NCBI GenBank assembly: GCA_030018695.1
Contig: JASEHI010000007.1
Span: forward strand, 1 to 57,461
DNA length: 57,461 nucleotides
Reading direction: 5' to 3'
Origin: Anaerolineales bacterium
GTDB taxonomy: Bacteria; Chloroflexota; Anaerolineae; Anaerolineales; Villigracilaceae
Shown: piece by piece, positions 32,647 through 40,271 of the stretch
Layout of the letters: the number at the start of each line of letters is the position of its first letter
Position numbering within the stretch: the first letter of the stretch is position 1
Notes under the pieces: model-generated
What the model saw: only the letters and a program-made list of their open reading frames with translations
What the model was told of the DNA's origin: nothing
The model's database searches: none
Translations under genes and position numbers: made by a program

Positions 32647-32742
32647 AGACCTGACATGTCTCCGCGAAAGTCTTGCGTTCTGAGTCGCATGTCAACGCAA
32701 TCGTCACAGTTGACTCGCCTCACGATGAGACATGTCAGGTCT
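32647..32742. mobile_element. MITE-like element, about 96 bp (copy B, intact ends)
   Basis: AGACCTGACATGTCTC at the left and GAGACATGTCAGGTCT at the right are a perfect 16-bp terminal inverted repeat. The core CCGCGAAAGTCTTGCGTT matches copy A at 6257-6347. No reading frame is present. The 368-base gap also holds a CCCCCGTATGGGGG palindrome at about 32627-32640 and an ATTTGCG/CGCAAAT hairpin at about 32787-32807, and no gene is seen in it. Confidence 0.7.
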
Positions 32743-32916
32743 GCGGACCTCCGCTCAGGACGGCTCACAGCGACACATCATTGAAGATTTGCGCGTTCGA
32801 CGCAAATGTCAGACGGTAATACTATAACGGCATAATAACCCAATAATTTCATTAGTGGAGTAGCAAAATTACTTGGTCGTCGCGCATTGAGAAGAGGCAG
32901 CTCAAGGAGATAAACA

Positions 32917-32955
32917 AGAAACCCGTTTTTATCAGAAGCCGGGTTTCTGTTTTGT
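32917..32955. terminator. Hairpin terminator at the end of the restriction-enzyme-like gene
   Basis: AGAAACCCG and CGGGTTTCT form a 9-bp stem around 32917-32948. On the plus strand it is followed by GTTTTGTTAATT. On the minus strand the right arm includes the last codons of the 32932-33999 gene. It can serve both directions. Confidence 0.55.
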
Positions 32956-33999
32956 TAATTCCCACTCGCGCACGCGCTCGAAGAGATTCCCCAGCGGTCT
33001 TAGCTCAGATATTGGCACAGCCAGATTCTTGACGCGCGTCTGGTCATACTGGAAAATGCGGCTGCCGATGGGCAGGACCGAGGCCTTGTGGCGGTAATCT
33101 TCGTGCGCCAGCCAGCCGGTCAGCCAGATATCCAGGCCGTAAACCCAGATGTTGCCCCACTCGTGCGGCTGGACAATGAGCGCTTCGCCGCGCCTCGGGC
33201 TGTGAATGCCCAGCCGGGCTTCGGGCAGCCGCCGCGCGTGGATGTAGGCCACCGTGTGGAATGGTACTTCCACCGCCAGGCGCGTCTTGGGCGGCAATTC
33301 CAGCGCGGCGGTGACGAAATTGCGCGCCGCGTCCATGCCGCCGATCTCGACTGAAATGGGCTGCTCACATTCACTTTTGAGCGCCAGTTTCTCCAGCGGC
33401 TGCCAACGAATGCCGTCTCGCACCGGCGTGCCGCCGTTGTTCGCGGCACGAACGGTGCTCCGCTGCCAGAGGCGCGGGCGCGCCCAGTCATCCGGCAGGG
33501 GGTGGATGAGATGCAGCGGCTGGCGCGCGGCAATGGCCTTGCGCAGTTCTTCCTGCGAGGGCGTCGTCAACGCCAGCAGAAATGCGAAGAGATAAATGTC
33601 CTGCGAGGTGTGTCCCTCGGCAGCGAATTGGTCCATCGGGATGAGCGCCGCCGCCTGCAAGCCCAGGCTGGCATCTTTGCGCATCTGCGCGATCTGGGCG
33701 CGGCGGGTGATGAGGAAACTCTTCAGGTCACAGCGATGCCCGCCGAGCGAGACATCGTAGCGGTCGGGGTCGGTGAATGGCGTCGCGCCCAGCACGTCGA
33801 ATGGAACGCTCTGCTCGGTCAGGTAGCGGCGGAAGGCCAGCTCCACCGCCACCCCGCCGACGATACGCCGCAGCCGGTCAAAGGCCGTGCCGCCCATGCG
33901 GTCGTAGGTGTAGGCCAGCGAGCGGCAGGCGTAGGCAATACCGCCTTCGGTCAGGTCGGGAGTGTAGGGGAGGTGGATGAGGTCGGAGGGGGTGAGCAT
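32932..33999 (-). CDS. Probable type II restriction endonuclease (PD-(D/E)xK-like)
   Basis: The protein of about 355 residues has no exact family I can name. RYDVSLGGHRCDLKSF (about residues 80-95) fits a PD-(D/E)xK core, with Asp and a D-x-K pair. DIYLFAFLLAL is common in restriction enzymes. The gene follows a DNA methyltransferase on the same strand by 53 bases, so a restriction-modification pair is likely. Residues near 185-203 (STVRAANNGGTPVRDG) are encoded by a repeat shared with the nadK upstream region. The start at 33999 (MLTPSDL) was chosen because codons upstream come from a GTGATGC heptad array. Confidence 0.6.
   Translation of the reverse strand: MLTPSDLIHLPYTPDLTEGGIAYACRSLAYTYDRMGGTAFDRLRRIVGGVAVELAFRRYLTEQSVPFDVLGATPFTDPDRYDVSLGGHRCDLKSFLITRRAQIAQMRKDASLGLQAAALIPMDQFAAEGHTSQDIYLFAFLLALTTPSQEELRKAIAARQPLHLIHPLPDDWARPRLWQRSTVRAANNGGTPVRDGIRWQPLEKLALKSECEQPISVEIGGMDAARNFVTAALELPPKTRLAVEVPFHTVAYIHARRLPEARLGIHSPRRGEALIVQPHEWGNIWVYGLDIWLTGWLAHEDYRHKASVLPIGSRIFQYDQTRVKNLAVPISELRPLGNLFERVREWELTKQKPGF
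33426..33457. repeat. 32-base repeat element inside the restriction-enzyme-like gene
   Basis: The element starts GCGTGCCGCCG and ends CACGAACGGTG, with an inner GTGCCGC/GCGGCAC inverted repeat. It matches 20724-20755 (intergenic) at 31 of 32 positions and is translated in frame here. Confidence 0.8.
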
Positions 34000-34005
34000 A
34001 GGGAT

Positions 34006-34031
34006 ACGTGATGCGTGATGCGTGATGCGTG
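34006..34031. repeat. Heptad array GTGATGC
   Basis: Units ACGTGATGC, GTGATGC and GTGATGC lie between the methyltransferase stop and the start of the restriction-enzyme-like gene. The same word occurs at 38241-38302. Confidence 0.8.
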
Positions 34032-34052
34032 GTTGGATTTGGTCGTTGGTTC

Positions 34053-35996
34053 TTACTCGTTTCTGAACTGCAAGCAATAGTGGTGGAAGGTGTTGCTCAC
34101 CCAGGCGCTGCCGAGGCCATAGGGGGCGAGGCGCTGGTTATCCTGACAATTATGAACTGTGAAGCTTTCTGTAACGTAGGTATTTGCTCCTTCAATTTCA
34201 AGGTTATAAACCATCCCATCATAATTTTCCACAGAAATATCTCTTATGGGAAGCCAGATGAAGTTATCATGGAGCCAATGCTGGTCACGCGTAAATTTTG
34301 TTGAATATACACTTGAGTCTAATAATTCTTGCATTTTGCTCATGGAATGACCGCGGAAGGCCAGGCTAAAATACTGTGCATGTCGTTGAACATAAGGCAT
34401 GGCTCCAACTCTGGCAGTAAGATAAACAATTCCCAACGCCAATTCTTCTGACACGGTTTTATAGGTTACGCGGTTTTCTCGAAGGTGTCCATCCCCTGCC
34501 CAGAGTGATTGAATCAAATGAATTTGTTTCTCTCGCGGTAAATGCAGAACAAAATCAGGAATCCTCTTATTATGTGCGCCTTTTCCAAACAATTTTATTA
34601 ACAACTTCGCAATTGATCTACTTCGGCACCACACACCCGTACGATCCGTTTTTGTGGCCGCATCGAAGACCGATAAGAATAGTTGGACAATTTCTCTCTG
34701 AGCTTCTGGAGAAATATGTGCAATATTAACCCCTGCCTCGCCAGCGCTGCCTTCAGACAAGTACCAGCCTGCCAACCGCAAAAAATCCTTATTTATCGAA
34801 ATGTTTTTGGGGAGTATTCCTCTTCCGCGTTTGCCTCGACCACGTGTTTGGTAGGAAAATTCATCTTGATACCAATCTAAAACTTCAGGGAGGTATGTAG
34901 CAACATCGAGTTCCAACAAATCGATAGTCGCGTTCGGAATAGGAAAAGCAACGAGATCTCCGACACATAATTCTTGAGCCGGGATCCATGACATTCCTCG
35001 TGTAATGCTTCGACGAGAGTTTTCATGAAATTTCTCGCCATTTTGATGAAAATATTGTCTGCGTTGAATACACAAAACTTCATGCTCGGGCGTTATCGAA
35101 ATTACTTTTCCTAATAACGACGGTTTTATTTTCACCAATTGGCCGTGATGTTCCTTGCTCATTTCCTTTGTCACTTCTTGAAGTGAACCTAGATGGGTCA
35201 GAACAAAATCACCTTTCTTGATGGTTTCGATTTCTCTAAGCCCGTTTTGCGTCCAAACTCTTTGGCCTGGTGGCAAGCACCAGATTTTTTCATCCTTTAG
35301 CGTGTACACTTTGCCCAGTTCGCGGCCCAAATCCCATGCGAGCGGATAGATTTTGCCGCCTTTTTTCACGTTCTTGACGATGATGGTAAGGTAGGCTTTC
35401 TCGCGCAGCAGCGGCTTTAGTCCGGCATAAATAGCGACAAGCTTCGCCATAAATTCCTCGTAATCGTGGAGGTTGCCCAAGTCGTTCGGGTCGTCGGAGT
35501 AGAAGACATCCAATTCGGGCGCGGCGCGGCGCTTCTTCTGGGTTTGCGCGCCGCGGGCGTGGAGCATATCCCAGTAGGGAGGACTCGTGAGGATGTAGTC
35601 TATCGTGGGGAGTGGGTAGGTTGCGGCGAGGCTTGCATCCCCATTTACGATTTCCGATTTTAGATTTTCGATTGGTTCACCAAGGGCGACGCGTTCCTCG
35701 GCGATGATCTGGCAGGCGATCTCCGCGTATTTCGGATTCAGTTCGATGCCGTAGGAATTCCGTCCGGCGCGCAGCGCGGCGACCAGCGTCGAGCCGGTGC
35801 CAGCCATCGGGTCCAGCACGGATTCGCCGCGCTTGGTGAAGAATTCGATGAATTCCTGGGCCATCGTCTCCGGGAACTTGGCCGGATGCAGCAGCACGCC
35901 TTTCTTGCGCGGCGGCGGGTTGTGGATGAACCAGGATTTCTGGAACTTGAGCCAGGTTTTGGGATCGAGGTCGTTGAGGCGGTTTTTGCGGTTCAT
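34053..35996 (-). CDS. DNA methyltransferase (SPPY type) interrupted by an intein
   Basis: The N-terminal extein has the AdoMet-binding motif VLDPMAGTGSTLVAAL (residues about 61-76), GRNSYGIELNPKYAEIA and the catalytic motif ILTSPPYWDML. This order and TSPPY suggest an N4-cytosine or N6-adenine methyltransferase of a restriction-modification system. Residue 240 (Cys) to 616 (Asn) is an intein (separate entry). The extein is then completed by 31 residues, CQDNQRLAPYG...HHYCLQFRNE. The joined extein is about 270 residues, a normal size. A short heptad array at 35644-35675 writes IENLKSEIVNG within the extein. Confidence 0.85.
   Translation of the reverse strand: MNRKNRLNDLDPKTWLKFQKSWFIHNPPPRKKGVLLHPAKFPETMAQEFIEFFTKRGESVLDPMAGTGSTLVAALRAGRNSYGIELNPKYAEIACQIIAEERVALGEPIENLKSEIVNGDASLAATYPLPTIDYILTSPPYWDMLHARGAQTQKKRRAAPELDVFYSDDPNDLGNLHDYEEFMAKLVAIYAGLKPLLREKAYLTIIVKNVKKGGKIYPLAWDLGRELGKVYTLKDEKIWCLPPGQRVWTQNGLREIETIKKGDFVLTHLGSLQEVTKEMSKEHHGQLVKIKPSLLGKVISITPEHEVLCIQRRQYFHQNGEKFHENSRRSITRGMSWIPAQELCVGDLVAFPIPNATIDLLELDVATYLPEVLDWYQDEFSYQTRGRGKRGRGILPKNISINKDFLRLAGWYLSEGSAGEAGVNIAHISPEAQREIVQLFLSVFDAATKTDRTGVWCRSRSIAKLLIKLFGKGAHNKRIPDFVLHLPREKQIHLIQSLWAGDGHLRENRVTYKTVSEELALGIVYLTARVGAMPYVQRHAQYFSLAFRGHSMSKMQELLDSSVYSTKFTRDQHWLHDNFIWLPIRDISVENYDGMVYNLEIEGANTYVTESFTVHNCQDNQRLAPYGLGSAWVSNTFHHYCLQFRNE
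34149..35279 (-). other. Intein with LAGLIDADG homing endonuclease
   Basis: The 377-residue insertion begins with Cys1 (CLPPGQRVWTQNGLREIE, splicing block A). Block B contains SITPEHEVL with the TxxH motif. Two dodecapeptide-like endonuclease motifs follow (LAGWYLSEGSA at about residue 403 and LWAGDGHL at about 497). It ends with block F (MVYNLEIEGANTYV) and block G VHN followed by Cys+1. All residues needed for splicing are present. The insertion point lies in the conserved KIW-CQDN block of the methyltransferase. The intein DNA is AT-richer than the extein. Confidence 0.88.
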
Positions 35997-36006
35997 GGCA
36001 GTTTAA

Positions 36007-36142
36007 TCGTGATAAGTGATGAGTGATGCGTAGTTCATAGTTCGTAGTTCGTAGTTCGTAGTTCGTAGTTCGTAGTTCGTACTGAGTACTTCGTGCTGCG
36101 TAATCGTAAATCGTAAATCGGCAATCGTAAATTGTCAATCGT
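36007..36142. repeat. Compound heptad array (GTTCGTA, then ATCGTAA)
   Basis: GTGATRA units are followed by six or more GTTCGTA units and then ATCGTAA, ATCGTAA, TCGGCA, ATCGTAA and TTGTCA. The array fills the gap between the lipoprotein stop and the methyltransferase start. It ends at the lipoprotein stop. Confidence 0.85.
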
Positions 36143-36969
36143 CAGGGTGTGGCCGTCGGGCTGGCGCAAGAGACGGCGTAAACGATCAGTTCCAAGAAGC
36201 TGACCGTCAGCGGGCTGGCGCCTTCGGATTTGACGAAGACGCCCAGCGTACCCTGCTTGAAGAGCGGATCGTGGACGGTGAACTGGTGACGGTCGTTCAG
36301 GAAAAAGCGCATTTCGGAGCCGACGGCCCAAACGCCCATTTTGACATCTCCGGGTGCGCCGGGGGGGGCGTCGCCGCTCAAAAGCCAGTCTTGCAACGGA
36401 TAGGGCTGGCCGCTGCGGACGCGTTCCAGCCGCGCCTGGCCGTTGCAATTGACCGCATAGCGATAATAGTCGCCGCCGGCTTGGACGCGCACGAGCAGCC
36501 CGTACTGATCCCTGCCGCGGCACAGGCTGAGACTGGCAGTCATCTCGGCGTAGAAATCCCGCAGCAGCGGTTCCTGGCGCAGGCTGAGGATGGCAGTGCC
36601 GGGCTTGCTGATTGCCAGCGTCAGCCGGTTGCGCTCCACGATGGCGCTGGCCGTGTTGGAGACGGCGGTATCCCACAATTCTGGCGCATCGAAATGGTCG
36701 CTGAACAGCACCTCGCCCAGGCCGGGACGTTCCTCCGGCGTGGCGATGACGATCTGCATTGGGAGAGGTGTGTTCGTTGCAGTCGGGGGGAACCAGGCGA
36801 TGGTCGGGGTGAAGGTGGCGGTGAGGGTGGGCCAGGGAGCGGTGGGGCTGGGGGGCAGAGGAGCAGGGAGCAGGCCGGAGCAAGCCGTCAGCGCGGCGAG
36901 CAGGCTGGCGATAAGCGTAAATGCGGTACCCAGGCGAAGGGTCCAGAAAGGATGCGGACAGGAGATCAT
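36142..36969 (-). CDS. Lipoprotein with concanavalin/LamG-like (DUF1080-type) domain
   Basis: Start at 36969 gives MISCPHPFWTLRLGTAFTLIASLLAALTACSG, a signal peptide with lipobox LTAC. A Pro/Thr-rich linker follows (PSPTAPWPTLTATFTPTIAWFPPTATNTP). The rest (LFSDHFDAPELWDTAV...AEMTASLSLCRGRDQYGLLVRVQAGGDYYRYAVNC...GTLGVFVKSEGASPLTVSFLELIVY) is a jelly-roll domain of the DUF1080/LamG kind that usually binds carbohydrate. The frame is open much further upstream, but that part is antisense to the dehydrogenase gene and lacks a signal peptide. Confidence 0.75.
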   Translation of the reverse strand: MISCPHPFWTLRLGTAFTLIASLLAALTACSGLLPAPLPPSPTAPWPTLTATFTPTIAWFPPTATNTPLPMQIVIATPEERPGLGEVLFSDHFDAPELWDTAVSNTASAIVERNRLTLAISKPGTAILSLRQEPLLRDFYAEMTASLSLCRGRDQYGLLVRVQAGGDYYRYAVNCNGQARLERVRSGQPYPLQDWLLSGDAPPGAPGDVKMGVWAVGSEMRFFLNDRHQFTVHDPLFKQGTLGVFVKSEGASPLTVSFLELIVYAVSCASPTATP

Positions 36970-36990
36970 GAGATAATTGTCAAACAGAGT

Positions 36991-37067
36991 GAACACGAAT
37001 GGAACGAATTGGGCGAATTTCACGAATGTTTTTCGTGGCATTCGTCCCATTCGTGGAATTCGTGTTA
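36991..37067. repeat. Inverted heptad-like array (CACGAAT/ATTCGTG)
   Basis: CGAATGG, CGAATTG, CGAATTT and CACGAAT are followed by TTCGTGG, ATTCGTC, ATTCGTGG and ATTCGTG, giving a long hairpin between two divergent genes. The rest of the 240-base gap holds a TAAAAT at 37140-37145, a possible -10 for the dehydrogenase gene. Confidence 0.8.
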
Positions 37068-37209
37068 AGATTGTCGCCTCCAGGCATTCGCAAGCCCAAA
37101 AGGATGGCGAAATCCCAAACAAACCCGGCGCGGCTGTTGTAAAATAGGAGCGCAGGTACAGACATTCTAGCACATTGGCAGCCAACCGGCTACCGAAAAG
37201 GAGCAGTTT

Positions 37210-38244
37210 ATGAGCGAACAATCTGTCCTGGTGACCGGCGCGTGCGGCGAGATCGGCCAGGCGCTGGTGCAGGGATTGGCCAAGCGCGGCGGCTGCCGCA
37301 TCGTCGCCGCCGACCTGGCGCCGCTGCCCGAGGCGATCAAGCCGCTGGTCGCCGAGCATCTCCAGGGCGACCTGGTCAACAAGGTCAAGATTTTCTACGA
37401 TTACGACTTCGACATCATCTTTCACCTGGCAGCCTCGCTCTCCTCGAAGGCGGAAGTGGCCGGCGAGGAGGCTCACCGCATCAACGTCGAAGGGACGATG
37501 GGACTGCTGATGATGGCAGCCTACCGCTCGGAGAAGTACCACAAGCCGGTCAAGTTCCTGTTCCCCAGCTCGATTGCCGCTTACGGCTTCCCGAATCTGG
37601 AGGCAAAGCACGCCGCCGGGCGCGTCAAGGAAGACGAGTGGAACACGCCGCACACAATGTATGGTTGCAACAAGCTGTATTGCGAGAAGCTGGGCATGTA
37701 CTACAGCCGCTACTGCGGACAGCGTCACCTGGACCCGGAACCGCCGGTCATGCTCGACTTTCGCGCCATCCGCTTCCCCGGGCTGATCAGCGCCTTCACC
37801 CTGCCCTCCGGCGGGACGAGCGACTACGGCCCCGAGATGCTGCATCACGCCGCGCAGGGCATCCCCTACGCCTGCTTCGTGCGCGAGGACACGAAAATCT
37901 CGTTCATGGCCATGCCCGATGCCATCAAAGCGACCTTCATGCTGATGGATGCGCCGCGCGAAAAACTGACGCGGCAGGTCTACAACATTGACGCCTTCAG
38001 CCTAACCGCGGCCGGCTTCCGCAAGCGGGCGCGGGCGGCCTTCCCGGCCGCGCAGATCACCTTTGCGCCCAACCCGCGCCGCCAGGGCATCGTGGATTCC
38101 TGGCCGGAAGACGTGGACGACGACGCCGCGCGCCAGGATTGGGGCTGGCAGCCGGATTACGATGTGGATCGCTTCTTCGAGGAGTATTTCCTGCCGGAGA
38201 TGCGGAAGCGGTACAAGAGGACGAGCGCGAGGACGAATGAGTGA
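37210..38244 (+). CDS. NAD-dependent epimerase/dehydratase, probably SDR-type L-threonine dehydrogenase
   Basis: An extended SDR: the nucleotide-binding motif TGACGEIGQAL (residues 9-19), DIIFHLAA, the active-site block PSSIAAYGFP, and MYGCNKLYCE with the Tyr-x-x-x-Lys pair. RFPGLIS...SGGTSDYGPEML closely resembles the GalE-like L-threonine 3-dehydrogenases (GGGTxDYA). Those oxidise threonine to 2-amino-3-ketobutyrate. Other sugar epimerases cannot be excluded. An AAAAGGAG site precedes the ATG. The stop runs into a heptad array. Confidence 0.75.
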   Translation: MSEQSVLVTGACGEIGQALVQGLAKRGGCRIVAADLAPLPEAIKPLVAEHLQGDLVNKVKIFYDYDFDIIFHLAASLSSKAEVAGEEAHRINVEGTMGLLMMAAYRSEKYHKPVKFLFPSSIAAYGFPNLEAKHAAGRVKEDEWNTPHTMYGCNKLYCEKLGMYYSRYCGQRHLDPEPPVMLDFRAIRFPGLISAFTLPSGGTSDYGPEMLHHAAQGIPYACFVREDTKISFMAMPDAIKATFMLMDAPREKLTRQVYNIDAFSLTAAGFRKRARAAFPAAQITFAPNPRRQGIVDSWPEDVDDDAARQDWGWQPDYDVDRFFEEYFLPEMRKRYKRTSARTNE

Positions 38245-38302
38245 GGGGTGAGGCGTGGAGCGTGATGCGTGATGCGTGATGCGTGATGAGGATGAGTGAG
38301 GA
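38241..38302. repeat. Heptad array GTGATGC (second site)
   Basis: GTGAGGG, GTGAGGC, GTGGAGC, then GTGATGC repeated four times and GTGATGAG, GATGAGTGAG. The array begins at the stop codon of the dehydrogenase gene. Confidence 0.8.
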
Positions 38303-38352
38303 GAAAAGAGGCTGCCGGGAGGCGGTCTCTCGTTCGTTTCACAGCATAAACC

Positions 38353-38381
38353 TTGCATGGATACCGTGAAAGCGATATAAT
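38353..38381 (+). promoter_or_regulatory. Promoter of higBA, leaderless
   Basis: TTGCAT (38353-38358), a 17-base spacer and TATAAT (38376-38381) lie with the -10 ending 6 bases before the higB ATG, so transcription starts at or next to the start codon. Confidence 0.7.
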
Positions 38382-38387
38382 CTTGAT

Positions 38388-38678
38388 ATGCCAATAAAAT
38401 CTTTCGCGGACGCGGCGACGGCTGATTTATACCATGGCCGCAATACCACTCGTGTTCGCCGCTTTCCTCAAAACATCATTCCGGCTGCGATGCGAAAGTT
38501 AGATGTTCTGAATGCCGCGCACAATTTGGATGATTTGCGTTCTCCGCCGGGAAACCGTCTCGAAAGCCTGAAAGGCGATCTGCTTGGTTTTTATAGCGTT
38601 CGCATCAACGACCAATGGCGGATTATCTTTCGATGGGAAAATGGCGCAGCAGATGTTGAGATGATTGACTATCATTAG
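38388..38678 (+). CDS. higB: HigB-type toxin (RelE/ParE superfamily)
   Basis: The 96-residue protein matches the plasmid-maintenance killer type: SFADAATADLYHGRNTTRVRRFP at the start, KLDVLNAAHNLDDLRSPPGNRLESLKGD, and YSVRINDQWRIIFRWENGAADVEMIDYH at the end. HigB cleaves mRNA on the ribosome. The toxin precedes its antitoxin by 12 bases, the order that distinguishes HigBA from most toxin-antitoxin pairs. The mRNA is probably leaderless. Confidence 0.9.
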   Translation: MPIKSFADAATADLYHGRNTTRVRRFPQNIIPAAMRKLDVLNAAHNLDDLRSPPGNRLESLKGDLLGFYSVRINDQWRIIFRWENGAADVEMIDYH

Positions 38679-38690
38679 AAGGAGCACCCG

Positions 38691-38978
38691 ATGATTCCAG
38701 AAAACCGAATCCCAACTCACCCCGGTCAGATTTTGCTCGAAGAATTCCTGAACCCGCTTGGGCTTTCCCAGGTTGCGTTTGCAGAACATATCCAGGTCCC
38801 TGTGCAGCGGGTCAATGAGATTGTGCGCGGCAAGCGCGGCATCACCCCTGAGACGGCCTGGCTGTTTGCCGAGGCGTTTGGCACTTCCCCTGAATTCTGG
38901 CTGAATTTACAGGCAAACCACGATCTCGCCCTGTTTCGTCCCACGCGGACGGTGATGCGGATCCCTGTCGCTGCGTAA
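38691..38978 (+). CDS. higA: HigA-type antitoxin
   Basis: The 95-residue protein begins IPTHPGQILLEEFLNPLGLSQ and contains an XRE helix-turn-helix (LSQVAFAEHIQVPVQRVNEIVRGKRGITPETAWLFAEAFGTSPEFWLNLQ), the classic HigA sequence. It neutralises HigB and probably represses the higBA promoter. A GAAGGAG site precedes the ATG. Confidence 0.92.
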   Translation: MIPENRIPTHPGQILLEEFLNPLGLSQVAFAEHIQVPVQRVNEIVRGKRGITPETAWLFAEAFGTSPEFWLNLQANHDLALFRPTRTVMRIPVAA

Positions 38979-39104
38979 GAATTGGTTTTCTTTAGTCGGG
39001 GAACAAGAGGCTGCCGGGAGGCGGCTTCTTGCCTTGAACGTTCGCCCGGGCGCTTCGACTGCTTCTTCTCACTGGAGATGTTATAATCCCTTCTGGGTGA
39101 GTTG

Positions 39105-39923
39105 ATGAGACACAAACTGCTGCCGGTTTTCGGTTTATTGTTGCTCGCTTTTTTGCTGCTGCACCTCTCGTTTGGCGCGCAGGCTGCCCCAGCTGTGCAG
39201 GGACAGTCCTATGCCACGCCGACGCCCGGCGCGGACGGACGCATCCTCTACACCGTCCAGGAGGGGGATAGCTGCCTGAGGATTACCCTTTTGACGGGCG
39301 TTTCGATGGAATACCTCCGCCAGACGAACCACCTGGACGAGAACTGTACCATCCGGAGCGGGCAACAACTGGTCATCGGCATCGGCGGACCCGCAGCCGC
39401 CTCGCCGACCCCCGGCCCTTCTCCCACTCCGATCCCGCTCCTGCCCACCGCGACCCCTTCCAGCGGAGGCACGGCGCAGGTATGTGTATCTTTATATAAT
39501 GACGGCAACGGGGATGGCTTGCGTCAGGCAAATACAGACGCGCTGGGAGAATACCTTCCAGCCGGGACAGAGCCGATCGTCGAGGGCGGCGCGATCAGCC
39601 TGACCAGTCTAACCGGCACGTATTCCCAGACTCTGGACACCGTCGGGGGATATAACCCGGTCTGCTTCATAGACGTTCCCGAAGGCGAGTATTCGGTCAG
39701 CGCGGCGGTACCGGATGGCTATAACCCGACGACTGTGCTTAGTAATACATTGAAAGTTTCACCGGGTGATACCAGTTACGTCGGCTTTGGAGCGCAAGCG
39801 AAATCTCAGCCTATTCCTGAAAGCGAAACCGGTGAGCGGTCACCGCTGCTGGGTATTTTGGGCGCGCTGCTTTTGCTGGTGGGAATTGGATTGGGCGTGT
39901 ACGCCTGGCGGATCAAGAAATAG
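39105..39923 (+). CDS. Surface protein with LysM and SdrD-like B domains
   Basis: A signal peptide (LLPVFGLLLLAFLLLHLSFGAQA) is followed by a LysM domain (YTVQEGDSCLRITLLTGVSMEYLRQTNHLDENCTIRSGQQLVIG) that binds glycan. Next come a Pro/Thr-rich linker and an SdrD/Cna-B-like domain (VSLYNDGNGDGLRQANTDALGEYLPAG...PEGEYSVSAAVPDGYNPTT). A C-terminal membrane helix (LLGILGALLLLVGIGLGVYAW) with a basic tail anchors it. It is therefore cell-wall-facing and membrane-held. TATAAT lies at 39082-39087. ATG 39105 is preferred over TTG 39102. Confidence 0.8.
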   Translation: MRHKLLPVFGLLLLAFLLLHLSFGAQAAPAVQGQSYATPTPGADGRILYTVQEGDSCLRITLLTGVSMEYLRQTNHLDENCTIRSGQQLVIGIGGPAAASPTPGPSPTPIPLLPTATPSSGGTAQVCVSLYNDGNGDGLRQANTDALGEYLPAGTEPIVEGGAISLTSLTGTYSQTLDTVGGYNPVCFIDVPEGEYSVSAAVPDGYNPTTVLSNTLKVSPGDTSYVGFGAQAKSQPIPESETGERSPLLGILGALLLLVGIGLGVYAWRIKK

Positions 39924-39926
39924 ATA

Positions 39927-40271
39927 TTATCCCATCGGATGGCGCATCCTCTGGCCGCCGATCAGGTGCAGGTGCAGATGGAAAACCGTCTGCCCGCCGT
40001 GCGCGCCGGTGTTGACGATCAAGCGGTAGCCGCTCTTGTCAATACCTTCCTGTTTGACAAGTTGGCGGGCTACTGTGAATAGATGCCCGATCAGCGGCTC
40101 ATCTTCGGGCGTCAGCTCGTTGACCGAGAGGATGTGCCGGTTGGGGATGATCAGAATATGCACCGGCGCGAGCGGATGGATGTCGCGGAAGGCGGTCACC
40201 TGCTCGTCGCGGTAGACAATTTTTGCATGTAATTCGTTGCTGACAATCTTGCAGAAAATACAGGCTGTCAT
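39927..40271 (-). CDS. HIT-family hydrolase (HINT-like)
   Basis: The 114-residue protein begins [41 protein letters not shown] and has the histidine triad HLHLHLIGG near the C terminus. HINT-type proteins hydrolyse AMP-lysine, phosphoramidates or similar nucleotidyl compounds. The cysteines CxxC near the N terminus suggest a zinc site. The start overlaps the stop of the upstream deacetylase-like gene by 4 bases (ATGA). Confidence 0.9.
   Translation of the reverse strand: MTACIFCKIVSNELHAKIVYRDEQVTAFRDIHPLAPVHILIIPNRHILSVNELTPEDEPLIGHLFTVARQLVKQEGIDKSGYRLIVNTGAHGGQTVFHLHLHLIGGQRMRHPMG

Noticed and set aside
36970-37848. N-terminal extension of the lipoprotein frame to 37848
   Set aside because: The extension is antisense to the dehydrogenase gene and crosses the inverted heptad array. 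The signal peptide begins at 36969.
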